Positions 32,923 through 41,539 of a stretch of DNA of 48,643 nucleotides are shown piece after piece. The stretch is from JBLHGU01 sp047615875. GTDB lineage: Bacteria > Pseudomonadota > Gammaproteobacteria > Arenicellales > CAJQKF01. Position numbers and translations under genes: made by a program. The notes below the pieces were generated by a model that saw only the letters and a list, made by a program, of their open reading frames with translations, searched no databases and had not been told where the DNA came from. Numbering within the stretch: position 1 is the first letter of the stretch; each line of letters begins with the position of its first letter. The stretch covers positions 1 to 48,643 of the forward strand of contig JBLHGU010000018.1 in NCBI GenBank assembly GCA_047615875.1, given 5' to 3'.

Positions 32923-33615
32923 ATGACCAACACCCAGGTCAGTTTACCCCTAAAACTAGCTGAAAATTATGCCCTGGAGAGCTTTTATACGGGCGCTAAC
33001 GAAGAGCTGTTTGAAGTTGTGCGCGCCATTTCAGACTCGACTGTCAGTTCGGTGTTGTATGTTTGGGGGGAGCCTGGTTTTGGTAAATCCCATTTGCTGC
33101 AGGGATTAGTCCAGCAAGCCATTGAAAATCAACAACTGGCGGCATACATCCCTTTGTCTGAAAAAAATATCCGCTCAGAATTAATCGGTCAGCTACAGCC
33201 TTCCGCTACGATTTGTATTGACGATGTGGATAATATAGCCGGCGATAGAGCCTGGGAACAGGCGTTGCTTGATTTGTTCGAGCGTTGTCGCACTAATGGG
33301 GGTCGACTGGTGGTTAGTGCCTCAAAGAGCCCCGCAGGAGTTGACTTTATCCTAAGGGATTTACAGACTCGGTTAACCAGTGAGCTGGTTTATCGAATAA
33401 ATCCGCTGGACGACAGACATAAAGCCCTGGCAATAAAATGGCGAGCAAAAACCCGCGGACTCGCTGTATCTGACCAAACTGTTCAGTATTTGCTCAGGCG
33501 AGTTTCTCGGGCGCCAGCAGCATTATTTGGCTTAATGGACAGAATTGACAAAAAGTCTCTGCAATATAGTCGTCCTGTGACTATTCCTTTCCTGAAAGAG
33601 CTGGGTATTACTTAG
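32923..33615 (+). CDS. hda: DnaA regulatory inactivator Hda
   Basis: Hda binds the DNA-loaded beta clamp and stimulates ATP hydrolysis by DnaA, limiting re-initiation of replication. The 230-residue protein has the N-terminal clamp-binding peptide QVSLPL (residues 5-10), the AAA+ Walker A GEPGFGKSH at about residue 48, and Walker B TICIDDVDNI at about residue 91. It lacks the DnaA domain IV for DNA binding. It is likely co-transcribed with the phosphatidyltransferase gene and convergent with wrbA. Confidence 0.95.
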   Translation: MTNTQVSLPLKLAENYALESFYTGANEELFEVVRAISDSTVSSVLYVWGEPGFGKSHLLQGLVQQAIENQQLAAYIPLSEKNIRSELIGQLQPSATICIDDVDNIAGDRAWEQALLDLFERCRTNGGRLVVSASKSPAGVDFILRDLQTRLTSELVYRINPLDDRHKALAIKWRAKTRGLAVSDQTVQYLLRRVSRAPAALFGLMDRIDKKSLQYSRPVTIPFLKELGIT

Positions 33616-33643
33616 TTACCGACGGATTTGGCCCAAAGGATCA

Positions 33644-34243
33644 TTAACTATCTGCTTTATTGAGTTTTGCGGCTACTGTGGCGAGTCTTTTGCCAAGAGC
33701 AAAACATAATTCTTTTTCCCGTGAATCCAGTTCCTGATCATTGTCTTCCCCCGCGAAATGAGTTGCGCCGTAGGGCGATCCGCCAGATTTGGTTTTATTG
33801 AGGCCGATTTCAGTATAGGGGATGCCAACCATTAACATGCCATGATGTAACAAAGGCAACATCATGGACAGCAGCGTTGACTCCTGTCCGCCATGTAGCG
33901 AAGTGGAACTGGTGAATACACAACCAGGTTTCCCACTAAGTCCACCCTGAACCCACGCCGTACCCGTTTGGTCGAGGAAATATTTCAGAGGTGCTGCCAT
34001 ATTGCCAAATCGGGTCGGGCTGCCAAGGGCAAGGGCATGGCATTCAGCTAAATCCTGGTGGCTGACATAGGCATGGCCGGTAGCCGGAATATCGGATTCG
34101 GTAGATTCACAAACACTGGAAACTGCGGGCACAGTCCGTAAAACTGCCTGTGCACAATCTACCGATTCGATGCCTCGGCCAATCTGGCGGGCTAGATTGG
34201 CTAGTGCCCCGGTTCGACTGTAATAAAGGACTAGAATTTTCAT
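33644..34243 (-). CDS. wrbA: NAD(P)H:quinone oxidoreductase, WrbA type
   Basis: WrbA reduces quinones with two electrons using FMN, protecting against redox cycling. The 199 residues have the flavodoxin FMN-phosphate loop YYSRTGALANLARQI at the N-terminus, GSPTRFGNMAAPLKYFLDQT near residue 73, and SSTSLHGGQESTLLSMMLPL near residue 111. The ATG overlaps the arsC-like stop by 4 bp (ATGA), so the two are co-translated. Confidence 0.92.
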   Translation of the reverse strand: MKILVLYYSRTGALANLARQIGRGIESVDCAQAVLRTVPAVSSVCESTESDIPATGHAYVSHQDLAECHALALGSPTRFGNMAAPLKYFLDQTGTAWVQGGLSGKPGCVFTSSTSLHGGQESTLLSMMLPLLHHGMLMVGIPYTEIGLNKTKSGGSPYGATHFAGEDNDQELDSREKELCFALGKRLATVAAKLNKADS

Positions 34244-34596
34244 TGGTCTTCGAATAGGTCGAGAACTGACTCCGGAGGTCGACCTATGCGAGCCTGATCA
34301 CCAACCACGACAATTGGCCGTTGTAGCAGAATCGGGTGCTGTTTAATCGCCTTAAGCAGGTCGGTATTGGTCAATTCTTCTCGATCCAGGGCTAGTTCTT
34401 TGTATTTTATTTCTCCATTTCGCATAATTTCTCGGGCATCATCAGAAAATATTGACGACAAATTGGTCAGCTCGTCGATAGAGGGAGGAGTTTTCAAATA
34501 CTCAACGATATTCAAGTCAATATTCTTTTGTTCCAGCAAAGCAAGTGTCTGTCGGGACTTGGAGCAGCGTGGATTATGAAAAATAGTCGTTTTCAT
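34240..34596 (-). CDS. ArsC/Spx-family thiol reductase (arsenate reductase type)
   Basis: A 118-residue thioredoxin-fold protein beginning TTIFHNPRCSKSRQTLALLE; the single cysteine in NPRCSKSR is the active site of glutaredoxin-dependent arsenate reductases. Near residue 92 LQRPIVVVGDQARIGRPPE contains the family's RPI segment and the distal arginine. No arsR or arsB is nearby, and this arsC-wrbA pair is common in gammaproteobacteria without other ars genes, so the true role may be a general thiol or redox one. wrbA overlaps by 4 bp. Confidence 0.88.
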   Translation of the reverse strand: MKTTIFHNPRCSKSRQTLALLEQKNIDLNIVEYLKTPPSIDELTNLSSIFSDDAREIMRNGEIKYKELALDREELTNTDLLKAIKQHPILLQRPIVVVGDQARIGRPPESVLDLFEDQ

Positions 34597-34715
34597 GAAG
34601 TTTTTCAGTTGATTGTGGAATTTATTTGCAGTTCATCGTAACATAGGGGTTCTTGGGATTTTAAACGCACATAGGCGTGTCGATAAACAGATTTATAATT
34701 ATTTGTCGCAGTCCC

Positions 34716-34745
34716 TTGAAAGAATTTTAATAAAGGGTTTATATT
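34716..34745 (+). promoter_or_regulatory. Promoter candidate for the LysM lipoprotein gene
   Basis: TTGAAA (34716-34721) and TATATT (34740-34745) are 18 bp apart. A perfect TATAAT occurs again at 34762-34767 and at 34783-34788, so more than one start is possible. The whole stretch 34690-34800 is very A/T-rich compared with its neighbours. Confidence 0.5.
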
Positions 34746-34773
34746 CACTTAATATAGGGTTTATAATCACTTA
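34734..34773 (+). repeat. 18-bp direct repeat in promoter region
   Basis: AGGGTTTATATTCACTTA (34734-34751) is repeated at 34756-34773 with a single change (T to A), giving a 22-bp period, about two helical turns. It spans the -10 region of the likely promoter. It may be a paired binding site for a regulator or a small duplication. Confidence 0.75.
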
Positions 34774-34839
34774 CGTTTTATTTATAATACTTTATGTTAA
34801 ACACCAGTATGATATGGATCCAAGAGGAGGTTCACTCAA

Positions 34840-35286
34840 ATGACGAATGCCAATAGCCTGAGCAAGGCCGTGATTGCCGCAATGTTAAGTGCTGCGCTAC
34901 TTGCCGGTTGTGCAAGCGCGAAGAAAGTACCAGATTCTGCTGAGGCCGCACCGGCACCGGCTCCTGAAGCTGTTGCTGAACCAGCTGCAGCTCCTGAGCC
35001 AATGGCTCCAGCTGAGGATATGCATGTTGTAGTATCTGGTGAGCACCTTTGGGGAATTTCCAGCTATTCCAATATTTATAGCGATCCTTACAAGTGGCCT
35101 TTAATCTATAAAAGAAATCGTGATCAGATTAACGATGCTGACCTAATTTATCCTGGTCAGGAATTGGCGATCCGCCGTGATCTAAAATCTCACGAAATCA
35201 CTTCCGCGATCAAGCACGCCAAAATGCGTGGTGAGTGGTCTCTGGGAGTTACCGAAGACGCAGACCTCGATTATCTGTTTGAATAG
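34840..35286 (+). CDS. LysM domain lipoprotein
   Basis: The 148-residue protein has a lipoprotein signal with lipobox LLAGC, the cysteine being residue 24. An Ala/Pro-rich linker (about residues 35-60) and a LysM domain follow (VVSGEHLWGISSYSNIYSDP, then IYKRNRDQINDADLIYPGQ). It should be anchored in the envelope and bind peptidoglycan. The ATG is decided by a strong AGAGGAGG 9 bp upstream. It is a single-gene unit with its own promoter and terminator. Confidence 0.9.
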   Translation: MTNANSLSKAVIAAMLSAALLAGCASAKKVPDSAEAAPAPAPEAVAEPAAAPEPMAPAEDMHVVVSGEHLWGISSYSNIYSDPYKWPLIYKRNRDQINDADLIYPGQELAIRRDLKSHEITSAIKHAKMRGEWSLGVTEDADLDYLFE

Positions 35287-35315
35287 ACCCTTAAACAGTA
35301 GTTGAGCAGTTCGAG

Positions 35316-35339
35316 AAGGCCCCTTATGGGGCCTTTTTT
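35316..35339 (+). terminator. Rho-independent terminator after the LysM gene
   Basis: AAGGCCCC (35316-35323), loop TTAT and GGGGCCTT (35328-35335) form a perfect 8-bp stem followed by a T run to 35339. Confidence 0.92.
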
Positions 35340-35419
35340 CGTTTGGCATATCAATTTACAAATCAGATGAAAATCTAGCTGCCTAGCATAAATTCTATAG
35401 ATACAACTTATTTAGAAAA

Positions 35420-36238
35420 GTGAAGTATATTTTTCGTATTACTGAATTAATCAGAATTGGCATCAACGGTGAGTCGTTGGTAATGGCCAGCGCACTGGCA
35501 TTCTCAACATTGTTGGCTATTGTACCGCTAGTGACGGTAATTTTTTCTACTTTGTCATTGTTCCCAATGTTTGAACAATGGAAGCTTATCGTGGAGCAAT
35601 TTGTATTTGCTAATTTTGTTCCAGCCACCGGTGAAGTCGTCAATGAGTATTTGCAAACTTTTAGTGGACAGGCCGGAAAGCTAACAGCTGTTGGGTTGGC
35701 AACCTTGCTCGCTACTTCTTTAATGTTATTAGCTACAATAGAAAACTCCTTTAATAAAATGTGGTCTGTCAATACCGGCAGGAGCGCAGGTCAACGTGTT
35801 CTAGTTTACTGGGCGCTACTGACCCTGGGTCCTATATTGATCATAGTTAGCCTTGCCTTTACTTCTTACTTGTTAGCAGAGTCAATCCTTGGCGAAGTAG
35901 CCGGAGTGAGTGGTGCAGTGGATCTTTTATTGCCCCTATTGCCTGTTGTATTGGAGTTTTCCAGTTTTTTGCTTTTATATACATTGGTGCCTAATAGACC
36001 AGCACAGTGGTGGCCTGCAGTGCTAGGGGCCGTCATTGCAACAGTCCTGTTTGAGGTGGCTAAGGGTAGTTTTAGCTGGTATGTAAGTCACTTTAATAGT
36101 TTTGAAGTGATTTATGGTGCTGTTGGTGTAATCCCGATATTCCTTATCTGGATATATATATCATGGTTGGTAATATTGGCTGGTGGAAGATTTTCCGTGT
36201 TTTTTGAAAACAAGTCGCCTTCTGATATAAATCATTAG
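35420..36238 (+). CDS. YihY/BrkB family inner-membrane protein
   Basis: The 272-residue polytopic protein has about six membrane segments. ASALAFSTLLAIVPLVTVIF near residue 23, IENSFNKMW near residue 108 and FEVIYGAVGVIPIFLIWIYI near residue 231 are hallmarks of the YihY/UPF0761 family (formerly linked to RNase BN or BrkB). The family's function is unsettled. Start is GTG 35420. It leads a tight operon with a thioredoxin-like protein, a TolC-like channel and an adaptor. Confidence 0.88.
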   Translation: MKYIFRITELIRIGINGESLVMASALAFSTLLAIVPLVTVIFSTLSLFPMFEQWKLIVEQFVFANFVPATGEVVNEYLQTFSGQAGKLTAVGLATLLATSLMLLATIENSFNKMWSVNTGRSAGQRVLVYWALLTLGPILIIVSLAFTSYLLAESILGEVAGVSGAVDLLLPLLPVVLEFSSFLLLYTLVPNRPAQWWPAVLGAVIATVLFEVAKGSFSWYVSHFNSFEVIYGAVGVIPIFLIWIYISWLVILAGGRFSVFFENKSPSDINH

Positions 36239-36258
36239 CCTATATAAGGAATTGTTCG

Positions 36259-36798
36259 ATGATAAAACAAATAGTTTGCACAATAATATATAGTCTGATG
36301 TTGATGGTTTCCTTGGCGCACGGTGAGGAATTGCGAAACGCGTCAGCGTTTTTCGATAATTCCTTTGGTGATTTGTCTGAAGAGGCAGATACAGCCAGAG
36401 CAGAAGGTAAAACTGGCATTTTGATAATGTTCGAGGAAGATGATTGTCCCTGGTGCAGAAGGATGAAAGAGCGGGTATTGAATCGTGCCAGTGTGCAGGA
36501 TTATTTCCATAAAAATTTTAGAATTCTGACGATCAACGTTGAGGGCGGCACGATGATCGTCAATTTCGACGGTACGGAAATAAAGGAAAAGGAGTTTGCG
36601 CAAAAACATAATCGCGTGCGAGCCACGCCGGTATTCGCATTTTTTAATACGGATGGCGAGTTTTTAACTCGTTTTACTGGTACGAGCAAGACAGTCGAAG
36701 AATTTCTGTGGTTAGGGGAATTTGTTGTTACGGGTGAGTACCAGAACGGTCGGTTTAGTACCTATAAACGAGCCAGATTAAAGAATTCTGCGGGATAA
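36259..36798 (+). CDS. Exported thioredoxin-fold protein with CPWC motif
   Basis: The 179-residue product begins with a signal peptide (about residues 1-22, ending SLAHG). A thioredoxin-fold domain with the active-site pair in EEDDCPWCRRMKERVL (near residue 60) and a cis-proline segment ATPVFAFF follows. It resembles periplasmic thiol-disulfide proteins related to SoxW and DUF255-type thioredoxins. It lies 20 bp after the YihY gene and 6 bp before a TolC-like gene, which suggests a role in folding or redox control of envelope proteins made by the same operon. Confidence 0.85.
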   Translation: MIKQIVCTIIYSLMLMVSLAHGEELRNASAFFDNSFGDLSEEADTARAEGKTGILIMFEEDDCPWCRRMKERVLNRASVQDYFHKNFRILTINVEGGTMIVNFDGTEIKEKEFAQKHNRVRATPVFAFFNTDGEFLTRFTGTSKTVEEFLWLGEFVVTGEYQNGRFSTYKRARLKNSAG

Positions 36799-36804
36799 GA
36801 TCCG

Positions 36805-38139
36805 GTGATCAAAACCCAGTTTCGTTTTCTTATCCACGCATTGGTCGTTGTTAACCTGACACTACTTTCTGCCGCCAACGCAAATGACTCGGTTGAGTCA
36901 CTACCAAATCCCCTGGCTCTGGTAGATGCTCTGAAATATGCCAGTGCGAATCACCCCAATTTATTGAGTCTTGAAGCCGGTCAGAATAGAAAAAAGGCTG
37001 AGTTACTATCCGCAAGCTCTCCACAATCGTTAAGTAGCTATATCGAGCTAGAATTTAGACAATCAGATAAAACCGCTACTCCTGGTACTGAGTTTCTGGA
37101 TGACAGTAGAGCGATTTTTGTCATTCAAAAACTTTTAACAGATTTCGGTCGTTCACAGGCGAGGATAGCTGCGGCACAATTAGAGTTTGAAGGAAACGAG
37201 CTGATTCGCAATTATAAAGTTCAGCGTCATCAGATTAAAATCGTGGAAAGCTTTCTGGACGTACACCTGTCGGATCTCCGTTATAACGTTGATGACGAAT
37301 ATATGACGCTGGCATTCTTTCCTTTTAGTCGTACAAGAGATCGACGGGAGAAATTTCAGGAGTTTCCTGAAGTTAAAGAACGTCAGCTTGAGGTTGAATA
37401 TCGACGAAGATTTGTAGACAGAACCCGCAGTGGCACCCAGCAAAGATTGTTGCGCAATAAACTGGCTCTGGCAATGGGCAGGCCAGGGGAGCTGGCTAGT
37501 GATATCGTGACTCCAGACATAGATGGATTTAAGCGCCATTTGCCTGAATATGATGAACTCATGTTGCAAGTTCTTGATAATCACCCACTGATGCAGTCAG
37601 CTAAGCTAGTGCTACAAGCCGCAAAGCAATCTGTGAAGAGTGTCAAACTTGCAGCGCGACCCACTCTGAGCGCAAGATTCGAGGCCAGTGAATATGAAAG
37701 AAATATTGGCAGTGGTCGAGATCGTTTTCGCGCTTCTCTTGAAATGGTTTTCCCGATAACTGGGGGCACCAGTAGTGCCGCTGCCCTGGTTTTAGCAGAA
37801 GCTGATTTACTCGATGCGAAGGCTAGCTTGAGACAACTAGAATATATGTTCAGACAGCAAGTGCTGGAGCTGGTTCAAGAACTTGCTGTTGTGCAAACTG
37901 AGTTAAAAGCGGCTAGTACAGAGGAGGCCTATCGGGATCTGTATCTTGATCGAAGTCGAACTTTGTATGAGCTGGAAGTTCGTGCTGATCTGGGTGATTC
38001 TCAGGCGAAGTTGGCAGACGCTGTTTGGCAAGTTGCCACCTATGAATATAAGCAGGTTCGCCTGTGGTTACGCCTGGATTTAATGCGAGGCTTACCTCTG
38101 TCAATTTCAGAGAATACTAACGCTGGAGTTATAAATTAG
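36805..38139 (+). CDS. TolC-family outer membrane channel protein
   Basis: The 444-residue protein has a signal peptide (about residues 1-26, ending SAANA) and long alternating helices of the outer membrane efflux protein fold, with the internal repeat typical of TolC (LVDALKYASANHPNLLSLEA near residue 39, LMLQVLDNHPLMQSAKLVL near residue 252). It would form a trimeric outer membrane and periplasmic tunnel. Start is GTG 36805. The next gene overlaps by one base, so translation is coupled with the adaptor. Confidence 0.87.
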   Translation: MIKTQFRFLIHALVVVNLTLLSAANANDSVESLPNPLALVDALKYASANHPNLLSLEAGQNRKKAELLSASSPQSLSSYIELEFRQSDKTATPGTEFLDDSRAIFVIQKLLTDFGRSQARIAAAQLEFEGNELIRNYKVQRHQIKIVESFLDVHLSDLRYNVDDEYMTLAFFPFSRTRDRREKFQEFPEVKERQLEVEYRRRFVDRTRSGTQQRLLRNKLALAMGRPGELASDIVTPDIDGFKRHLPEYDELMLQVLDNHPLMQSAKLVLQAAKQSVKSVKLAARPTLSARFEASEYERNIGSGRDRFRASLEMVFPITGGTSSAAALVLAEADLLDAKASLRQLEYMFRQQVLELVQELAVVQTELKAASTEEAYRDLYLDRSRTLYELEVRADLGDSQAKLADAVWQVATYEYKQVRLWLRLDLMRGLPLSISENTNAGVIN

Positions 38140-38921
38140 TGAAACCCGATATCCATATTTTTTTAAGAAAATCATTTCTATCAACTATTTTCCTGCTATT
38201 TTCAACATCGGCTTTGGCCGGCCAATCGTCCTATGAAGGGGTAGTAGGATGGGGGCAGCAGAGAACGATTACTGCTGGCGTGTCTGGTGTGGTCGAGAAA
38301 ATCGGTTACTCGCTGGGGCGAGAATTTGACCAGGGAGAAACCCTGATCGCGTTAGATCAGAGACCATTTGATACTCAAGTGATAACCCAAAGGGAAGTTT
38401 TTTCTGCAGCATCGTTGGCATTTCAAGAATCTGAAAAAGCCCACGGACGAAACCAGGAACTGTTCGATGAGGGTTCAATGGCATTGGTGGAAATGGATCA
38501 GGCAGATCTGACCCTGGCCAAAGCAAGAGCAAACTATGAGATTGCCAACGCATCGTTAGCGGGAGCCAAATATCGCAAGGCGTTGGCTTCAGTTAAGGCA
38601 CCATTTGATGGCGTTGCTATTGAATTATTTGCCACTACTGGTGAGTATGTTAATGCCACTTCCTCTGCGCCCCGATTGATGAGCATAGCCCGTCGTGAGC
38701 ATTTCACAATCAGGGTTAATGTGTCGGCGGAGAAAATGCCGGGCGTTGAAATAGGCTCGGATGCTAATGTGGCAATTGCCGGGTTGTCTATTGCAGGTAA
38801 AATTACTGCCATAAAATATCCGCAAACAGAGGCACCCACATCTGATTACGTTATTTTTGTTTCATTTATTAGTGCAAACGAACAAGTGGTGCCTGGGCGT
38901 ATTGCGATGGTTTCATTTTAA
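38139..38921 (+). CDS. Periplasmic adaptor (membrane fusion) protein, HlyD/RND type
   Basis: The 260-residue product starts at GTG 38139 with a signal peptide (about residues 1-27, ending TSALA). It holds a lipoyl-like half motif (ITAGVSGVVEKIGYSLGREF near residue 46), a short helical hairpin and the second half motif (ASVKAPFDGVAIELFATTGE near residue 151), then a beta-barrel. Such adaptors bridge an inner-membrane transporter to TolC. It is shorter than most RND adaptors (about 350-400), and no transporter gene follows within the window. Confidence 0.85.
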   Translation: MKPDIHIFLRKSFLSTIFLLFSTSALAGQSSYEGVVGWGQQRTITAGVSGVVEKIGYSLGREFDQGETLIALDQRPFDTQVITQREVFSAASLAFQESEKAHGRNQELFDEGSMALVEMDQADLTLAKARANYEIANASLAGAKYRKALASVKAPFDGVAIELFATTGEYVNATSSAPRLMSIARREHFTIRVNVSAEKMPGVEIGSDANVAIAGLSIAGKITAIKYPQTEAPTSDYVIFVSFISANEQVVPGRIAMVSF

Positions 38922-39015
38922 CTAAACTAGCTCTTCTAACTAAAAATGTAGAACCAGCAAGTTGTTCGCGGATCGGTATTTATCGACTTAATTGTGGAAT
39001 GCATAGAGGTGCAAA

Positions 39016-39282
39016 ATGGCCGGGAAGATGTTTCTGGTATGTGGTGTGGTGCAAGGGGTTGGTTTCCGTTGGTCCACCTTGAGAGTGGCTCGGCAACTTG
39101 AGTTAACTGGCTACTGTAAAAATCTTACAGATGGATCTGTTGAGGTATGCGCTTTTGGAGATGAAAGTGCTATTGCTCAACTAAGTGCATGGCTTCAACA
39201 GGGACCACCTGGAGCCGACGTAGTTAGAGTAGAAACTTTCCTGCTGGATGATGAAACACCGGCAGAATTTAAGATTCGTTAG
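39016..39282 (+). CDS. acyP: Acylphosphatase
   Basis: This small enzyme hydrolyses acyl phosphates. The 88 residues carry the phosphate-binding loop GVVQGVGFRWST (residues 10-21) with the catalytic arginine and NLTDGSVEVCAFGDE with the catalytic asparagine. AGAGGTG precedes ATG 39016. The stop overlaps the end of the convergent lytic transglycosylase gene by 4 bp. Confidence 0.94.
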   Translation: MAGKMFLVCGVVQGVGFRWSTLRVARQLELTGYCKNLTDGSVEVCAFGDESAIAQLSAWLQQGPPGADVVRVETFLLDDETPAEFKIR

Positions 39283-39833
39283 CCTACCAACAGCTGCTTC
39301 ATTAGCCGGCGAACCTTTATTGCATAGGAACGCTGCTGTAGAGAACCATGATACATGCTGAGTGCGCGATCGAGATTGCCTTTACTTTGACGCACATAGT
39401 TTTTCAGAATCATGCAGCCATAACGTAGATTAGTTGCCGGATTGAAGAGATCGTCGTGGGGATGACCAATTTCTTTTATCCAGAATGGCATGAGTTGCAT
39501 TAAGCCTCGGGCGCCAACATTGGATACCGCGTAGCGGTTAAATGAACTCTCGACCTGAATCACCGCCATTACCAGTTCTGCTGGCAAATCGGAACGTATC
39601 GCCTCTTGATGTACCAGACGCAGTAACTCAGTGCGATAGAAGGGGTTGGGTATTTGATAACGTAATCGTCGAGACATTTTTTTAAGCCAATTATAGGCCA
39701 CTGTCTCATCCGCAAAGCTGTCTGCCTGTTGTGCTGCCTGGGCTAACGCAAGTTCTAGACGCTGGTCTGCATTGGCTGTATTAATTACAGCCAATAAGCA
39801 AAATAAAACCAGAATGCGTCGTAATCTAATCAC
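39279..39833 (-). CDS. Exported lytic transglycosylase (SLT domain)
   Basis: The 184-residue protein has a signal peptide (about residues 1-22, ending NTANA) and an SLT goose-lysozyme-like domain: AVIQVESSFNRYAVSNVGAR with the catalytic glutamate, then GLMQLMP and LFNPATNLRYGCMIL. It cleaves peptidoglycan glycan strands with 1,6-anhydro end formation, the substrate type that AmpD recycles. Start is GTG 39833, overlapping the proS stop by 4 bp, so it is coupled to proS. Confidence 0.88.
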   Translation of the reverse strand: MIRLRRILVLFCLLAVINTANADQRLELALAQAAQQADSFADETVAYNWLKKMSRRLRYQIPNPFYRTELLRLVHQEAIRSDLPAELVMAVIQVESSFNRYAVSNVGARGLMQLMPFWIKEIGHPHDDLFNPATNLRYGCMILKNYVRQSKGNLDRALSMYHGSLQQRSYAIKVRRLMKQLLVG

Positions 39834-41539
39834 TTTTCTCTAAGAGTCGTCAGTGTTTCTAATAGCGAATCCAGTGGCACGTCCATGGATTCACCACTGC
39901 GGCGATTTTTGTACTCTACCATGTTGCCCTTAAGGCTTCGCTCGCCGATAACTATTCGATGCGGAATGCCAATCAGATCCATTTCTGAGAACATGACGCC
40001 GGGTCGTTCTTTTCGATCATCTAGCAATACTTCAAAGCCTTCGGCCTTAAGTTGTTCGTATAGCTTATCTACGGCGCTGGATACCAGCTCAGATTTTTGA
40101 TAACCAATAGCCACCAGACATACATCAAATGGTGCAATGCTATCGGGCCAGATAATGCCATTGTCATCGTGATTCTGTTCAATTGCAGCGGCGACTACAC
40201 GGGTTATGCCTATGCCATAACAGCCCATATAAAGTGGCTGAGGTTTGCCCTGATCATCTAGACAAGTAGCCTGCAGACATTCACTATATTTTGTCCCGAG
40301 CTGAAAGATGTGTCCAACCTCGATACCGCGACGAATGTCTAGCGTTTTGCTGGTGTCTGTGGGGCAGGGGTCACCCTGGACCGCCTTGCGAAGATCGACA
40401 AATTCTGGCTCAGGCAAGTCACGTCCCCAATTAACTCCGGTCAGGTGATGGTCATCCTCATTTGCGCCACAAACAAAGTCGGTCATATTGGCCGTACTGA
40501 AGTCTGCAACGACACGCAGAGTTGTATTCACTGGGCCAATTGATCCAGGCTCTGCACCGCAGGCTTGTTTTATGCTGTCGGCAGAAGCCATTTGTAGCGG
40601 CGTTTTTAGACCTTCAATTTTCTCCGCTTTGATAGAATTTAATTCATGGTCGCCGCGAATCACCAATGCTATTGGTGCAACATCACCTTCAACAACCAGT
40701 GTCTTCAATGTTTGCTGCGAACTGATGCTCAAAAATTCAGCCAAATCACTAATAGTGTGTTGTCCTGGTGTAGCGACTTTTTGCATTGCTTGAGCGAATT
40801 TGGCACGCGCCTCAGAAGATGCTTCGCATGAGATGGTCTCAACATTTGCGGCAAAATTTGCAGCGTCACAAATTGCGATTCCATCTTCACCTGAATCAGC
40901 TAGCACGTGAAATTCATGGGAAAAGTTTCCGCCTATGGCTCCGCTATCTGCTTCGACCGCGCGTGCATCCAGTCCAAGACTCTCAAAGATACGAACGTAA
41001 GCTGCACGCATTACCTCATAAGCTTCTCCCATGCCTGCGGGACTCAGATCAAAGGAATAGGCATCCTTCATAATAAATTCGCGGCCCCGCATTACACCGA
41101 AGCGTGGTCGAATTTCATCACGAAACTTGGTTTGAATCTGATAAAGGTTGGTGGGAAGTTGACGGTAGCTACGAATTTCATTTTTCGCAATGGTGGTCAC
41201 AACTTCTTCATGGGTTGGGCCTAAGCAAAAATCCCGTTGATGGCGATCCTTTAATCTCAATAGTTCAGGCCCATAATCATCCCACCTTCCAGATTCCTGC
41301 CATAACTCGGCAGGCTGAACGGTTGGCATTAAAATCTCTTGTGCGCCAGCGTTGTTCATTTCCCGGCGAACAATCTTTTCAACATTGCGAACAACGCGAA
41401 GGCCCATAGGCAACCAGTTATAAACGCCTGCGGCAACGCGGCGTATTAATCCTGCGCGTAGCATTAATTGGTGGCTGAGAACCTCAGCATCAGAAGGGGT
41501 TTCCTTGAGGGTGGCGAGAAGAAAACGTGATGTGCGCAT
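39830..41539 (-). CDS. proS: Prolyl-tRNA synthetase
   Basis: ProS charges tRNA-Pro. The 569 residues (572 in E. coli) are of the bacterial type with the INS editing domain: class II motif 1 region YNWLPMGLRVVRNVEKIVR near residue 40, motif 2 TKFRDEIRPRFGVMRGREFI near residue 137, editing domain about residues 220-400, and motif 3 with GIGITRVVAAAIEQNHD near residue 443. The anticodon-binding domain is at the C-terminus. It starts at ATG 41539. Confidence 0.97.
   Translation of the reverse strand: MRTSRFLLATLKETPSDAEVLSHQLMLRAGLIRRVAAGVYNWLPMGLRVVRNVEKIVRREMNNAGAQEILMPTVQPAELWQESGRWDDYGPELLRLKDRHQRDFCLGPTHEEVVTTIAKNEIRSYRQLPTNLYQIQTKFRDEIRPRFGVMRGREFIMKDAYSFDLSPAGMGEAYEVMRAAYVRIFESLGLDARAVEADSGAIGGNFSHEFHVLADSGEDGIAICDAANFAANVETISCEASSEARAKFAQAMQKVATPGQHTISDLAEFLSISSQQTLKTLVVEGDVAPIALVIRGDHELNSIKAEKIEGLKTPLQMASADSIKQACGAEPGSIGPVNTTLRVVADFSTANMTDFVCGANEDDHHLTGVNWGRDLPEPEFVDLRKAVQGDPCPTDTSKTLDIRRGIEVGHIFQLGTKYSECLQATCLDDQGKPQPLYMGCYGIGITRVVAAAIEQNHDDNGIIWPDSIAPFDVCLVAIGYQKSELVSSAVDKLYEQLKAEGFEVLLDDRKERPGVMFSEMDLIGIPHRIVIGERSLKGNMVEYKNRRSGESMDVPLDSLLETLTTLREK

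Noticed and set aside
34240..34596. Arsenic resistance island
   Set aside because: Only an ArsC-type thiol reductase is present; no arsR, arsB or acr3 gene lies nearby, so an ars operon is not supported.
34613..34843. Plus-strand ORF of 76 codons before the LysM gene
   Set aside because: It runs through the A/T-rich promoter and repeat region and overlaps the strong ribosome binding site of the next gene; no similarity seen.
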